Shown: in pieces, positions 1-6,081 of the stretch
Position numbering within the stretch: the stretch's first letter is position 1
Layout of the letters: every line of letters begins with the position of its first letter
Assembly (NCBI GenBank): GCA_947372405.1
Contig: CANBTO010000252.1
Location: 1 to 7,156 of the forward strand
DNA from: Verrucomicrobiaceae bacterium
Lineage (GTDB): Bacteria; Verrucomicrobiota; Verrucomicrobiae; Verrucomicrobiales; Akkermansiaceae
Reading direction: 5' to 3'
Length of the DNA: 7,156 bases
Position numbers and translations under genes: made by a program
The notes under the pieces: generated by a model
What the model was told of the DNA's origin: nothing
Database searches by the model: none
What the model saw: only the letters and a program-made list of their open reading frames with translations

Positions 1-100
1 GTAACAGCCCTACGGTAATCCAGATGATTCCCGTAATCTCGTTGGTCCATCGCGACGGCTTCTCCTCTTCGCCGCGCTTTTTGTTGTCCTTGCTCGCCAT
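1..100 (-). CDS. FtsK/SpoIIIE-type DNA translocase, N-terminal fragment (partial)
   Basis: Only the first 33 codons are present; the gene continues beyond the left edge. It begins with ATG at 100. The visible peptide has a short, very hydrophilic, Lys/Glu-rich cytoplasmic head (MASKDNKKRGEEEKPSRW) followed by the start of a hydrophobic segment (EITGIIWITVGLL). This arrangement, a charged head followed by 'E-I-x-G-I-I-x-I-x-x-G-L-L', is typical of the first membrane helix of FtsK-type translocases, which anchor at the division septum and pump chromosome ends with a C-terminal RecA-like motor. No motor domain is in the window, so the name rests on family resemblance of a short stretch. Another membrane protein with a charged N-terminus would also fit. 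Upstream of the ATG there is no strong Shine-Dalgarno sequence. It lies 113 bp downstream of the HEWGTF protein gene, on the same strand. Confidence 0.5.
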   Translation of the reverse strand, partial: MASKDNKKRGEEEKPSRWTNEITGIIWITVGLL

Positions 101-213
101 GCGTGCTGCTGCGGACACAGCATCCCCCGAGACACGCCCTTGAGCAAGATTGTTTTCTTTGCCGGAAAATCAGGAAATCCGTGGCAATCCTGCCCACGTC
201 TCCCCTACCCTGT
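101..213. other. Intergenic spacer between HEWGTF gene and ftsK-like gene
   Basis: No gene is supported here. On the minus strand this spacer follows the stop codon of the HEWGTF gene and precedes the ftsK-like start. A weak five-pair inverted repeat (CGTGG...CCACG, about 181-198) is present but is not followed by a T-run on either strand, so I do not call it a terminator. Any promoter for the ftsK-like gene would have to lie here or further upstream; none is obvious. Confidence 0.4.
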
Positions 214-1482
214 TCACTTGCCAGCAGTCGCAGCATGCTCTTTTTCAAGAACCTTCACCCGTTCTTGGACAGCAAGGCCGAAACGGTCCGATTGAATCAA
301 TGTTTTCCATGGCCACGCCTGATCGCCGGTGACACGGGACTGGGCGAGCCAAGCCACCTCCTGACGCGGACGGAGAACTTCGCTTCGGCCCACAAGCGTG
401 CGAACGATTTGATCAGGCGCGGGACTCACAGTGAGAGGAAGAACCTTCGCCGTAACGGCGGCAGGTACGATCCAGAAAACGCGAAGTCCGTCCTGCCCGA
501 AATAGCTGCGCCACCACGTCTGGATCATGGCGTCCGCCTCGGAAGAAAGAAGTCCACTGGCGGTCAGTCCGGATTTCATGGACTGATAGATGGGTGCCGG
601 AAAACCATCTCCTGCTTCAGCCAGCGCGGTCTCCGGCACATCGACTTTATTACCGGACTTGAGGCCGCCGGGAATTCCGTGCCAGTGGATTTTCCCTGCA
701 TTCTGTTCGAAAACCAGCATGTAGGAAACGTCTCCGCCGGTATGGTTGGAAAGATGCAGCGTCTCATCCGAAGAGACGGACGTTTGCAGACCGGGCGTGA
801 AATTTCCAATACCGCGATAGAACAGATAGTTTTCAGTTTCTCCGGAAGCGGTCCTGATTATATTGGCTTCCGGCACCCGGGCGCGCAACCAATTGACGGA
901 ATCGTCTGGCTTGAAGGTGAGAACTCCAGGACTTTCGGCAGGCGAGAGCACATCGACATTCCACTCGATGCTTCCGCGACGGGGTTTTGAAAAATCGAGT
1001 TTCCACCTCTCATAAGGGGTGGGGTTTTTCACGGGATCTGCGGATGGCGTGGGCTCTGAGAGCGTCTCGCCGCCGCTGCGATCCGGATACCACTGGCTGA
1101 TGACACCGCCTTCGAAGCCAACACTGACGCGGGCCTTGAATGCTGCGTCCGAGTGGAAATAAATGACCGGGGTTTCCATCTTCACGGTGACGCCGGATAC
1201 AGGACGACTGCCCAGCCCCTTTGAATTTGGCGGTGTGATGCCAGGCGTGCCGTGGGTTTTCAGGATGCGCAGGATCTCGTGCATGTCCGGGCTCTGGCCG
1301 TTTTCCAGTCCGAACTGTGCGTGCACAAACGGCGGGAGCGGTTCTTCCTCGCGCTCCAATCCTGTTAGAAGAACGCCGTCGGAGCCGGCCACGGTGGTAA
1401 AGGTGCCCCATTCGTGCAACTGCCAAGCATGAATCGGCCCAATGGACATGAACAGCGGGACAACAGCAGGGATGATCTTCAT
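214..1482 (-). CDS. Secreted HEWGTF-motif protein of unknown function
   Basis: A 422-residue protein starting with ATG at 1482, with a weak GTAGGG ribosome-binding site just upstream. Residues 1-19 form a signal peptide (hydrophobic core AVVPLFMSIG, likely cleavage after IHA), so the mature protein is exported. It then opens with LHEWGTFTTVAGSDG (residues 22-36), an Ala-free, His/Trp-rich motif I recognise as the hallmark of an uncharacterised family in Verrucomicrobia, Planctomycetes and myxobacteria. Other blocks that look conserved are KMETPVIYF (101-109), YRGIGNF (222-228), TWWRSYFGQDGLRVFWIVP (322-340) and the TLVGRSEVL region (362-370). No membrane helix follows the signal peptide and no known catalytic motif is evident. 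The protein ends in a charged helix-like tail. It is downstream of the small acidic protein gene (73-bp gap) and upstream of the ftsK-like gene. Function is not known; the gene call itself is secure. Confidence 0.88.
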   Translation of the reverse strand: MKIIPAVVPLFMSIGPIHAWQLHEWGTFTTVAGSDGVLLTGLEREEEPLPPFVHAQFGLENGQSPDMHEILRILKTHGTPGITPPNSKGLGSRPVSGVTVKMETPVIYFHSDAAFKARVSVGFEGGVISQWYPDRSGGETLSEPTPSADPVKNPTPYERWKLDFSKPRRGSIEWNVDVLSPAESPGVLTFKPDDSVNWLRARVPEANIIRTASGETENYLFYRGIGNFTPGLQTSVSSDETLHLSNHTGGDVSYMLVFEQNAGKIHWHGIPGGLKSGNKVDVPETALAEAGDGFPAPIYQSMKSGLTASGLLSSEADAMIQTWWRSYFGQDGLRVFWIVPAAVTAKVLPLTVSPAPDQIVRTLVGRSEVLRPRQEVAWLAQSRVTGDQAWPWKTLIQSDRFGLAVQERVKVLEKEHAATAGK

Positions 1483-1500
1483 GGAAACCCTACATCGCTC

Positions 1501-1516
1501 AACGGCTGTCGCCGTT
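1501..1516. repeat. Short perfect inverted repeat (6-bp stem, 4-nt loop)
   Basis: AACGGC-TGTC-GCCGTT forms a perfect six-pair hairpin in the 73-bp gap between the small acidic protein gene and the HEWGTF gene. No U-run follows on either strand, so it is not a standard rho-independent terminator. In minus-strand mRNA it would lie about 18 nt before the HEWGTF start codon, close to its weak ribosome-binding site, and could influence RNA stability or translation of the second gene. Confidence 0.35.
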
Positions 1517-1555
1517 CAAGGATGTTTGGCCGCTTTACGAAGAATTTACCTAGCC

Positions 1556-1858
1556 TCAAACGAGGGGAAATTCGCCATCGTCATCGACTCCGTGCCAGCC
1601 CAGCCGACCGAACGCTCGAAGAATCGAAACCACCGGCTCACCATCCTCCTCACCCTCCCCGTGTTCGATGGTGGCCGAGCTGCTTAGACCGCGGTTGGAC
1701 TCGATGCTGATGACTGTATTGTAGCATTCCAGATAGATCCAGTCACCCCACGACTTGGATTCATGCCGTGGATCGAGGTGTTCCTTTCTGAGCGCGGAGA
1801 GTACTTCCGCAAGGGTGTTCGGAGCTTCGGATTCGGGAAGTCTGACAAGTGTTTCCAT
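1556..1858 (-). CDS. Small acidic conserved-looking protein, unknown function
   Basis: A 100-residue soluble protein if it starts at ATG 1858 (METLVRLPESEAPNTLAEVL...). The same frame is open to a GTG at 1909, whose last two bases and following A form the ABC exporter's stop codon (GTGA); that start gives 117 residues. I prefer 1858 because the extra 17 residues look like a random read-through, but neither start has a good Shine-Dalgarno sequence. The protein has an N-terminal amphipathic part (residues 11-26), a Trp-rich centre (SWGDWIYLECYNTVISIES, 36-54), an acidic stretch (EHGEGEEDGEP, 65-75) and a distinctive C-terminus (ILRAFGRLGWHGVDDDGEFPLV, in which GWHG-DDDGEFPLV is the notable core). 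No signal peptide or membrane helix. Its position directly behind the ABC exporter suggests co-expression. I have a faint recollection of similar small proteins in other Verrucomicrobia but cannot assign a role. Confidence 0.7.
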   Translation of the reverse strand: METLVRLPESEAPNTLAEVLSALRKEHLDPRHESKSWGDWIYLECYNTVISIESNRGLSSSATIEHGEGEEDGEPVVSILRAFGRLGWHGVDDDGEFPLV

Positions 1859-1905
1859 GAGGAGATGACAAAGGGAAATGGCGACGCTTTGGAGTATGCA
1901 CGCCT

Positions 1906-3642
1906 TCACGCGGCAGGTCTAGGATCGATTGCGAAACCCGCTTTGCAAAGTTGCGCATACGAGCCGCCGCGTGCGAGAAGATCGTCATGGGTGCCTTGCT
2001 CCACAAGCCTGCCGTGGTCAAGCACACAGATGCGGTCCGCCTGCTCCACGGTGGAAAGACGGTGGGCGATGACGAAGCAGGTGCGATCCGAGCGGAGCCT
2101 GGCAAGCGCATCCTGAACGAGTCGCTCCGTCCGGTTGTCGAGTGCGGAGGTGGCTTCATCAAGCAGCAGCAACGGAGGATTACGAAGCAGTGCCCGTGCA
2201 ATGGAAATCCTTTGTTTCTCGCCGCCGGAGAAACGTCCGCCGCGCTCACCGGCAATCGCATCGAGTCCTTCGGAATTCTCGCGCACGAAGCCAGCCGCGT
2301 TTGCGGATTCCAAGGCCGCCCAGAGTTCTTCGTCAGTGGCGTCACGCTTCGCAAGCAGCAGGTTCTCGCGGACCGTGGTGTTGAAAAGGAAACATTCCTG
2401 GGTGACGTAGCCGAGTTGGTCGCGCAACCATTCCTTCGAAACATCCGCGAGCGGAACGCCATCAATGAGGATGCGGCCGGAAGACGGTTCGTAAAAACGC
2501 GTCAAAAGATTGAGCACGGTGGACTTGCCCGCGCCTGTGGCACCGACAAGCGCGATGGTTTCTCCGGATTTCGCTTCAATGGACAGGTTGCGGATGGCCG
2601 GCGATCCGTCGGTGTAATGGAAACAAACATCCTCGAACCTCACATGCCCGCGGAAGTCAGCCGGGCGAAGTCCTTCAGTGATGTGGGATTCGTCAGGTGT
2701 ATCGATGATAGCGAACACCCTTTTCGCTGCGACGATGCCGCGCGTGAAGGTTTGGGAAAGAGGGTTGATGCGCGATATCGGATCGAACAGGAAGCCCCAG
2801 GCGACGAGAAATGAGATGACTACTCCGGGAGAAAGCATGCCATGAAGCGCCAAGTATGCACCACTAGCAACCATCAGGATGATTCCGGACTCTGCGATGA
2901 AAGAGACCGTCGGCCATACCAGCGCCTGGCCTCTCATGACGGTCATGTGAGTCTCGCCCACGTTCCTTGAAGCCTTGTCAAAGGTATCAAGCGCCTCGGG
3001 TTCCACTGTATAGGCCTTGATCTGCCGGATGCCGGCGAGGTTGTCATGAAGGATGGCGTTGAGCGCCGAGGAAGCCTCGGAAGATGCCTGCCACATTGGC
3101 TCGGAGCGGCGCGCCCACCAGGTTGTTAGAATTCCGATGAACGGCAGCGGTGCGAGCGTGACCAGCGTGAGCTGCCAGGAGTGATGGAACATGTAGCCAA
3201 GCACGATGAGGAACTGCAGCACTGCGGCGAGCGCCTGGTCCACACCCTCGATCATCACGCGGTCCATGGCCGGCACGTCGTCGGCCACACGCGACATGAT
3301 CTCGCCGGATGAGTTCGAATCGAACCATTTGACGGGCAGACGCTGGAGTTTGTCGTAGAGTTCGACGCGGACGCGGTGTGTGAGTTTGAGTTCGAGCGCG
3401 TTGTTGACATAGGTGCGCAGGGTGAAGAGCAACTGCCGCGCGAGGATCGCGCCGATGCCGACGGCGGCGGTGGATAAAATGAGGTCCGGCCGGTTTTGAC
3501 CGATGATGACGTCGATGAAACGCATGGTGACTCCCGGCAGGACGAGGACCAGAGCCGTGCAAAGCACCGCCATGACCAGCGAGAGCATACTCTGCGCAGG
3601 GAATCGAAAGGTGTGGCGCAGGATTCTCGCGAGGATCGACAT
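1906..3642 (-). CDS. MsbA-like ABC exporter (fused transmembrane and ATPase domains)
   Basis: A 578-residue half-transporter, a typical length for type IV ABC exporters, which work as homo- or heterodimers in the inner membrane and flip lipids, lipid A precursors, drugs or peptides outward using ATP. Residues about 15-315 form the six-helix membrane domain, including the coupling-region sequence LPVKWFDSNSSGEIMSRVADD (102-122). The ATPase domain (about 335-578) has all expected motifs: A-loop Tyr343, Walker A GATGAGKST (367-375), Q-loop Gln415, ABC signature FSGGEKQRISIARALL (471-486; Phe and Glu-Lys replace the common Leu and Gln-Gln), Walker B LLLLDE with catalytic Glu496, the D-loop SALD, and H-loop His527. 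It therefore looks fully active. Start is ATG 3642; no strong ribosome-binding site is seen. The substrate cannot be told from sequence. MsbA is the nearest named relative, but multidrug exporters share this layout. Confidence 0.95.
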   Translation of the reverse strand: MSILARILRHTFRFPAQSMLSLVMAVLCTALVLVLPGVTMRFIDVIIGQNRPDLILSTAAVGIGAILARQLLFTLRTYVNNALELKLTHRVRVELYDKLQRLPVKWFDSNSSGEIMSRVADDVPAMDRVMIEGVDQALAAVLQFLIVLGYMFHHSWQLTLVTLAPLPFIGILTTWWARRSEPMWQASSEASSALNAILHDNLAGIRQIKAYTVEPEALDTFDKASRNVGETHMTVMRGQALVWPTVSFIAESGIILMVASGAYLALHGMLSPGVVISFLVAWGFLFDPISRINPLSQTFTRGIVAAKRVFAIIDTPDESHITEGLRPADFRGHVRFEDVCFHYTDGSPAIRNLSIEAKSGETIALVGATGAGKSTVLNLLTRFYEPSSGRILIDGVPLADVSKEWLRDQLGYVTQECFLFNTTVRENLLLAKRDATDEELWAALESANAAGFVRENSEGLDAIAGERGGRFSGGEKQRISIARALLRNPPLLLLDEATSALDNRTERLVQDALARLRSDRTCFVIAHRLSTVEQADRICVLDHGRLVEQGTHDDLLARGGSYAQLCKAGFAIDPRPAA

Positions 3643-3740
3643 GGAACGAAGTGCAGTGGAGAGCCGCGTGACTGCGGTGGAAAGCTTAAAATGGCTTTAT
3701 GCTTGATGGTGGGGCTGAACCTAGGATCGTTCGCGGCGGA
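3643..3740. other. Divergent intergenic region (ABC exporter / permease)
   Basis: A 98-bp spacer between the minus-strand ABC exporter and the plus-strand TauE/SafE permease. It must hold control signals for both genes unless they are transcribed from further away. No clear -35/-10 pair is recognisable. The only structured element is the AT-rich imperfect palindrome at 3682-3704, listed separately. Confidence 0.5.
3682..3704. promoter_or_regulatory. AT-rich imperfect palindrome in divergent spacer, candidate operator
   Basis: Twenty-three bases with arms AAGC-t-TAAA and TTTA-t-GCTT: eight of nine arm positions pair, with one T-T mismatch, around a central five bases. It is locally AT-rich in a GC-rich window and sits between two divergently transcribed genes, which is where a dimeric repressor or activator site would be expected. 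It may also contain -10-like elements. No regulator gene is adjacent, so this is a candidate only. It overlaps an alternative upstream ATG (3699) of the permease, which is one reason that start is less likely. Confidence 0.25.
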
Positions 3741-4472
3741 ATGACGTCGTTTTATCTTGAGGCACTGTTGGCGGCGTTCTGCATCGGGCTGTCGAAATCA
3801 GGATTCAGCGGAGTCTCGATGGTGTCGGTGGTCCTTCTTGCCGATTTGTACGGCGCGAAGGCTTCGCTGGGGCTTGCGCTGCCGCTGTTGATCGCAGCGG
3901 ACCTGATGGCTTACCCGGCGTTCCGGAAACACGGCTCATGGCAGCCGGTGTGGCGCTTGCTGGGCCCGGCGCTGGTTGGTCTAACAGCAGGCTGGTGGAT
4001 GCTCGGATGGCTGACGGAAACCTCCGCCCGGCGCGTGATCGGTGCCTGCGTGCTGCTGATGCTGGCGCTTCAGGTTTCCCGCCGCTGGAATCCGTATGTA
4101 TTCGACCGCTGTGTGGAGTCCACCGGCTTCGGAATCGGAGCCGGCGTGCTGGGTGGCTTCGCGACGATGCTTGCCAATGCGGCGGGCCCCGTGATCCAGC
4201 TCTATTTGTCGGCACGGAAGGTTCCAAAGATGGAACTCATCGGGATTGGTGCGAGGTTCTTCCTGTTGATCAACGTGCTCAAGGTGCCCCTCAACGTGAA
4301 TCGCTCACTGATCACCACGGAAAGTCTGCTCGATAACAGCCGTCTGCTTCCAGGCGTGGTGGCCGGAATCTTCGGCGGGCGATGGTTGATCCGCCACGTC
4401 CCGCAAGCGGTGTTTGAATGGATGATCGTGGTTTTTTCCGCGATCTCCGGGGCTTACCTGTTGTTCCGGTAA
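3741..4472 (+). CDS. TauE/SafE-family membrane permease (putative anion exporter)
   Basis: A 243-residue polytopic inner-membrane protein with about seven to eight hydrophobic segments. It shows both half-repeats of the TauE/SafE family (formerly DUF81): the N-terminal GLSKSGFSGVSMVSVVLL (16-33) and the second-half GFGIGAGVLGGFATMLANAAGP (129-150), followed by VIQLYL and a conserved KxxxIGIGARFF segment (164-174). Members export sulfite, sulfoacetate or related organic sulfur anions, but most are uncharacterised, so the substrate is unknown here. ATG 3741 is chosen because the protein then begins directly before the first membrane helix (MTSFYLEALLAAF). An in-frame ATG at 3699 would add 14 residues without membrane character. 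Neither has a convincing ribosome-binding site. No sulfur-metabolism gene is nearby. It converges with the M50 protease gene, with 7 bp between stop codons. Confidence 0.9.
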   Translation: MTSFYLEALLAAFCIGLSKSGFSGVSMVSVVLLADLYGAKASLGLALPLLIAADLMAYPAFRKHGSWQPVWRLLGPALVGLTAGWWMLGWLTETSARRVIGACVLLMLALQVSRRWNPYVFDRCVESTGFGIGAGVLGGFATMLANAAGPVIQLYLSARKVPKMELIGIGARFFLLINVLKVPLNVNRSLITTESLLDNSRLLPGVVAGIFGGRWLIRHVPQAVFEWMIVVFSAISGAYLLFR

Positions 4473-4479
4473 CAGGGAT

Positions 4480-5196
4480 TCATCGCCACTGGTTGGCTCT
4501 GAGCGCTTGCCACTGCTGCCACGCGAGAAATCCGAAAAGGCAGACCGTGTAGAGCGACCCCATCACCAGATGCGCATACAGCGCCATCGCCAGCGCGACC
4601 ACAAGGCCGATCTGATACACCAGCTTCTGAGGCCGAACGAAAAGCTCCATGATCCTGCCGCCGTCCAATGGAAGCACCGGCAGCAGATTGATCACGCCCC
4701 ACCAGAAATTGATCCACAGGAGATGACGGATGAATAGATGGACGAAAGGTTTTTCGAGAAGAAAATGGACAAACTCGTTCGATCGAAAGGATGCATGATA
4801 GCGGAAAAGCACCTGCTGGGTGAAGGCGATGACATCACCGGATCCAAAAACGAGCGAAAGCACCGCGACCATGGCGACAAGAAACGCAAATCCCGCGCCC
4901 GGCCCCGCAGCGGTCACGGCCAAGGACTGCGGACGCGTGAGGCGCACTCCTGAATAGGCAGCATAGCCTCCGAAAGCCTGAAGCGTGATTTCACTGTAGG
5001 CACCAAATTTGCGAGCCACCAAGGCATGGCCCAGTTCGTGCATCAAAACGGATATGAATCCAGCCAGCACAAACAGCATGATTTCAAAAATCGCCGTCGC
5101 CGAGTTCGCATTTGCCGCACCACCCAGAATGGCCAGCGTGATCCAGAAAAAAGGTTGGACCAGAACCGGGACGCCAAAAATCGAAAACCGAACCAT
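4480..5196 (-). CDS. M50/S2P-like site-2-type membrane metalloprotease
   Basis: A 238-residue multi-pass membrane protein starting at ATG 5196 (MVRFSIFGVPVLVQPFFW). The frame is open further upstream to 5418, but that extension is Arg-rich and low in hydrophobics and would run into the divergent transpeptidase gene, so it is rejected. The zinc-binding motif HELGH (residues 53-57, in VLMHELGHALVARKFGA) lies in a membrane helix, and the third ligand is Asp178 in the second conserved motif NLLPVLPLDGGR (170-181). A GPGAGF motif (98-103) between them also fits the family. Such proteases cut transmembrane segments of membrane-tethered regulators or clear membrane peptide remnants. This is a minimal version: no PDZ domain, unlike RseP, and no CBS domains, so it belongs with the short 'site-2 protease family' or rhomboid-sized members. 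Substrate unknown. It has its own upstream spacer and is not visibly in an operon. Confidence 0.92.
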   Translation of the reverse strand: MVRFSIFGVPVLVQPFFWITLAILGGAANANSATAIFEIMLFVLAGFISVLMHELGHALVARKFGAYSEITLQAFGGYAAYSGVRLTRPQSLAVTAAGPGAGFAFLVAMVAVLSLVFGSGDVIAFTQQVLFRYHASFRSNEFVHFLLEKPFVHLFIRHLLWINFWWGVINLLPVLPLDGGRIMELFVRPQKLVYQIGLVVALAMALYAHLVMGSLYTVCLFGFLAWQQWQALRANQWR

Positions 5197-5344
5197 GTGC
5201 GCTGTTGGTAAGTCACGACCGCCGGATGCGCAAGGCCGTCCGGAACGAATTTGCCGGGTCTTGACCGATCGATCCGCTCCGGGTAAAAGATTGATATCAC
5301 GGAACGGCGCTCGCCCCACACCATCCTTAGACCAACGAGAAACC
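5197..5344. other. Divergent intergenic region (M50 protease / L,D-transpeptidase)
   Basis: A 148-bp spacer between two divergently transcribed genes. Reading frames pass through it from both sides but look like non-coding extensions (Arg/Pro/Gln-rich, without membrane or lipoprotein character). A candidate promoter for the transpeptidase is listed separately; none is apparent for the protease. Confidence 0.5.
5261..5289 (+). promoter_or_regulatory. Candidate sigma70-type promoter for L,D-transpeptidase
   Basis: TTGACC (5261-5266, five of six matches to the -35 consensus), a spacer of exactly 17 bp, and TAAAAG (5284-5289, four of six to the -10 consensus). It would start transcription near 5296, leaving about a 50-nt leader before ATG 5345. 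Found by eye; one such match in about 150 bp can occur by chance, and promoter consensus in this phylum is not well known. Confidence 0.35.
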
Positions 5345-6079
5345 ATGCGCCAAAAATCATTTTCCCCCGTCTGCCTCCTCAGCCTTGCCGCCGCGCTTCT
5401 TTCTGTTTCATGCAGCACAGGAGGCGGACCAGCCGCCGCAAGTCATCGGGATCGTGTTCTCTACCAATGGCATGATGACGGCGGCCCCGGCAAAGTTTCC
5501 GTCCGCATCAGCCTCACCGACCAGATCGCCGAGTTCAAAAGGGGCGACCGGGAAATCGGTTGGTGCTACGTGGCCACAGGCAAGGAGGGGCATGACACCC
5601 GGCCGGGCAATTACCAGGTCATGGAAAAAATCCAGGACAAGCACTCCAACCTCTACGGATGGATCGAAGATGAATTCGGAAACGTGGTGAACGGCGATGC
5701 CCAGCCGCGCGACCATGTGCCGGCGGGGATGGTTTACGTTCCCGCACCGATGCCTTACTGGATGCGGATCACTTCCTACGGGGTCGGCATGCACGGCGGA
5801 TTGATTCCGGAACCCGGCAAGCCCGCATCCCATGGCTGCATCCGGATGCCCAAGGAATTCGTCCCGTTGCTTTTTGATGCGGTGGAGGTTGGGACCCCCG
5901 TCACCGTCACCAATGCCAGAAGCAATCACGCCGAATTGCCATCGAACGCCCCGGGGCAGACACCTCCTCCTTTCGAAGGTGACAGAAGGGTGATCGCCAC
6001 CAGGCCGTTGAACGGCTTTTATGGACCATCCGTTCTGACGTCCGGAGCGGGTCAGGCCAAACCACAGGGAACGTTTTAA
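5345..6079 (+). CDS. Lipoprotein L,D-transpeptidase (YkuD domain)
   Basis: A 244-residue envelope enzyme. Residues 1-22 are a lipoprotein signal (MRQKSF, hydrophobic LLSLAAALL, then VSC), so Cys23 would be lipidated and the mature protein tethered to a membrane facing the periplasm. The YkuD domain spans about residues 47-190, with the catalytic signature H150-x11-SHGCIRM (Ser162, His163, nucleophile Cys165, Arg167). The family forms 3-3 cross-links in peptidoglycan or attaches proteins to it through an acyl-enzyme at this Cys. No LysM or other wall-binding domain is present. A tail of about 54 residues (191-244), rich in Pro, Gly and Asn, follows the domain and looks disordered. ATG 5345 is chosen because it begins the lipoprotein signal and has GAGA about 6 bases upstream; the longer frame from 5009 has no such signal. 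Its stop overlaps that of the convergent PEP-CTERM gene. Confidence 0.93.
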   Translation: MRQKSFSPVCLLSLAAALLSVSCSTGGGPAAASHRDRVLYQWHDDGGPGKVSVRISLTDQIAEFKRGDREIGWCYVATGKEGHDTRPGNYQVMEKIQDKHSNLYGWIEDEFGNVVNGDAQPRDHVPAGMVYVPAPMPYWMRITSYGVGMHGGLIPEPGKPASHGCIRMPKEFVPLLFDAVEVGTPVTVTNARSNHAELPSNAPGQTPPPFEGDRRVIATRPLNGFYGPSVLTSGAGQAKPQGTF

Positions 6080-6081
6080 AA
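6074..6081. other. Overlapping convergent stop codons in TTTTAAAA
   Basis: The plus-strand transpeptidase ends with TAA at 6077-6079 and the minus-strand PEP-CTERM gene ends with TAA at 6078-6076. The two stop codons share two bases inside the perfect palindrome TTTTAAAA, so the genes abut with no intergenic space and any terminator must lie inside the opposing gene. Confidence 0.85.

Noticed and set aside
180..198. Inverted repeat CGTGG...CCACG as a transcription terminator
   Set aside because: The stem is only five pairs with a nine-base loop and there is no adjacent T-run on either strand.
103..990. A 295-codon open frame on the plus strand
   Set aside because: It lies antisense to the HEWGTF gene, which has a clean signal peptide and recognisable conserved blocks. 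The plus-strand product is Arg/His/Gly-rich without domains, as expected for a shadow frame in GC-rich coding DNA.
1951..2814. A 287-codon open frame on the plus strand
   Set aside because: Fully antisense to the ABC exporter's ATPase domain, where the minus strand carries every expected motif. No recognisable domain in the plus-strand product.
5009..5344. A 112-residue N-terminal extension of the L,D-transpeptidase
   Set aside because: It would place a typical lipoprotein signal in the middle of the protein and overlap the divergent protease gene. The extension has no domain character.
5197..5418. A 74-residue N-terminal extension of the M50 protease
   Set aside because: Arg-rich, non-hydrophobic, overlaps the transpeptidase start, and the known family begins with the segment at MVRFSIFGVPV.
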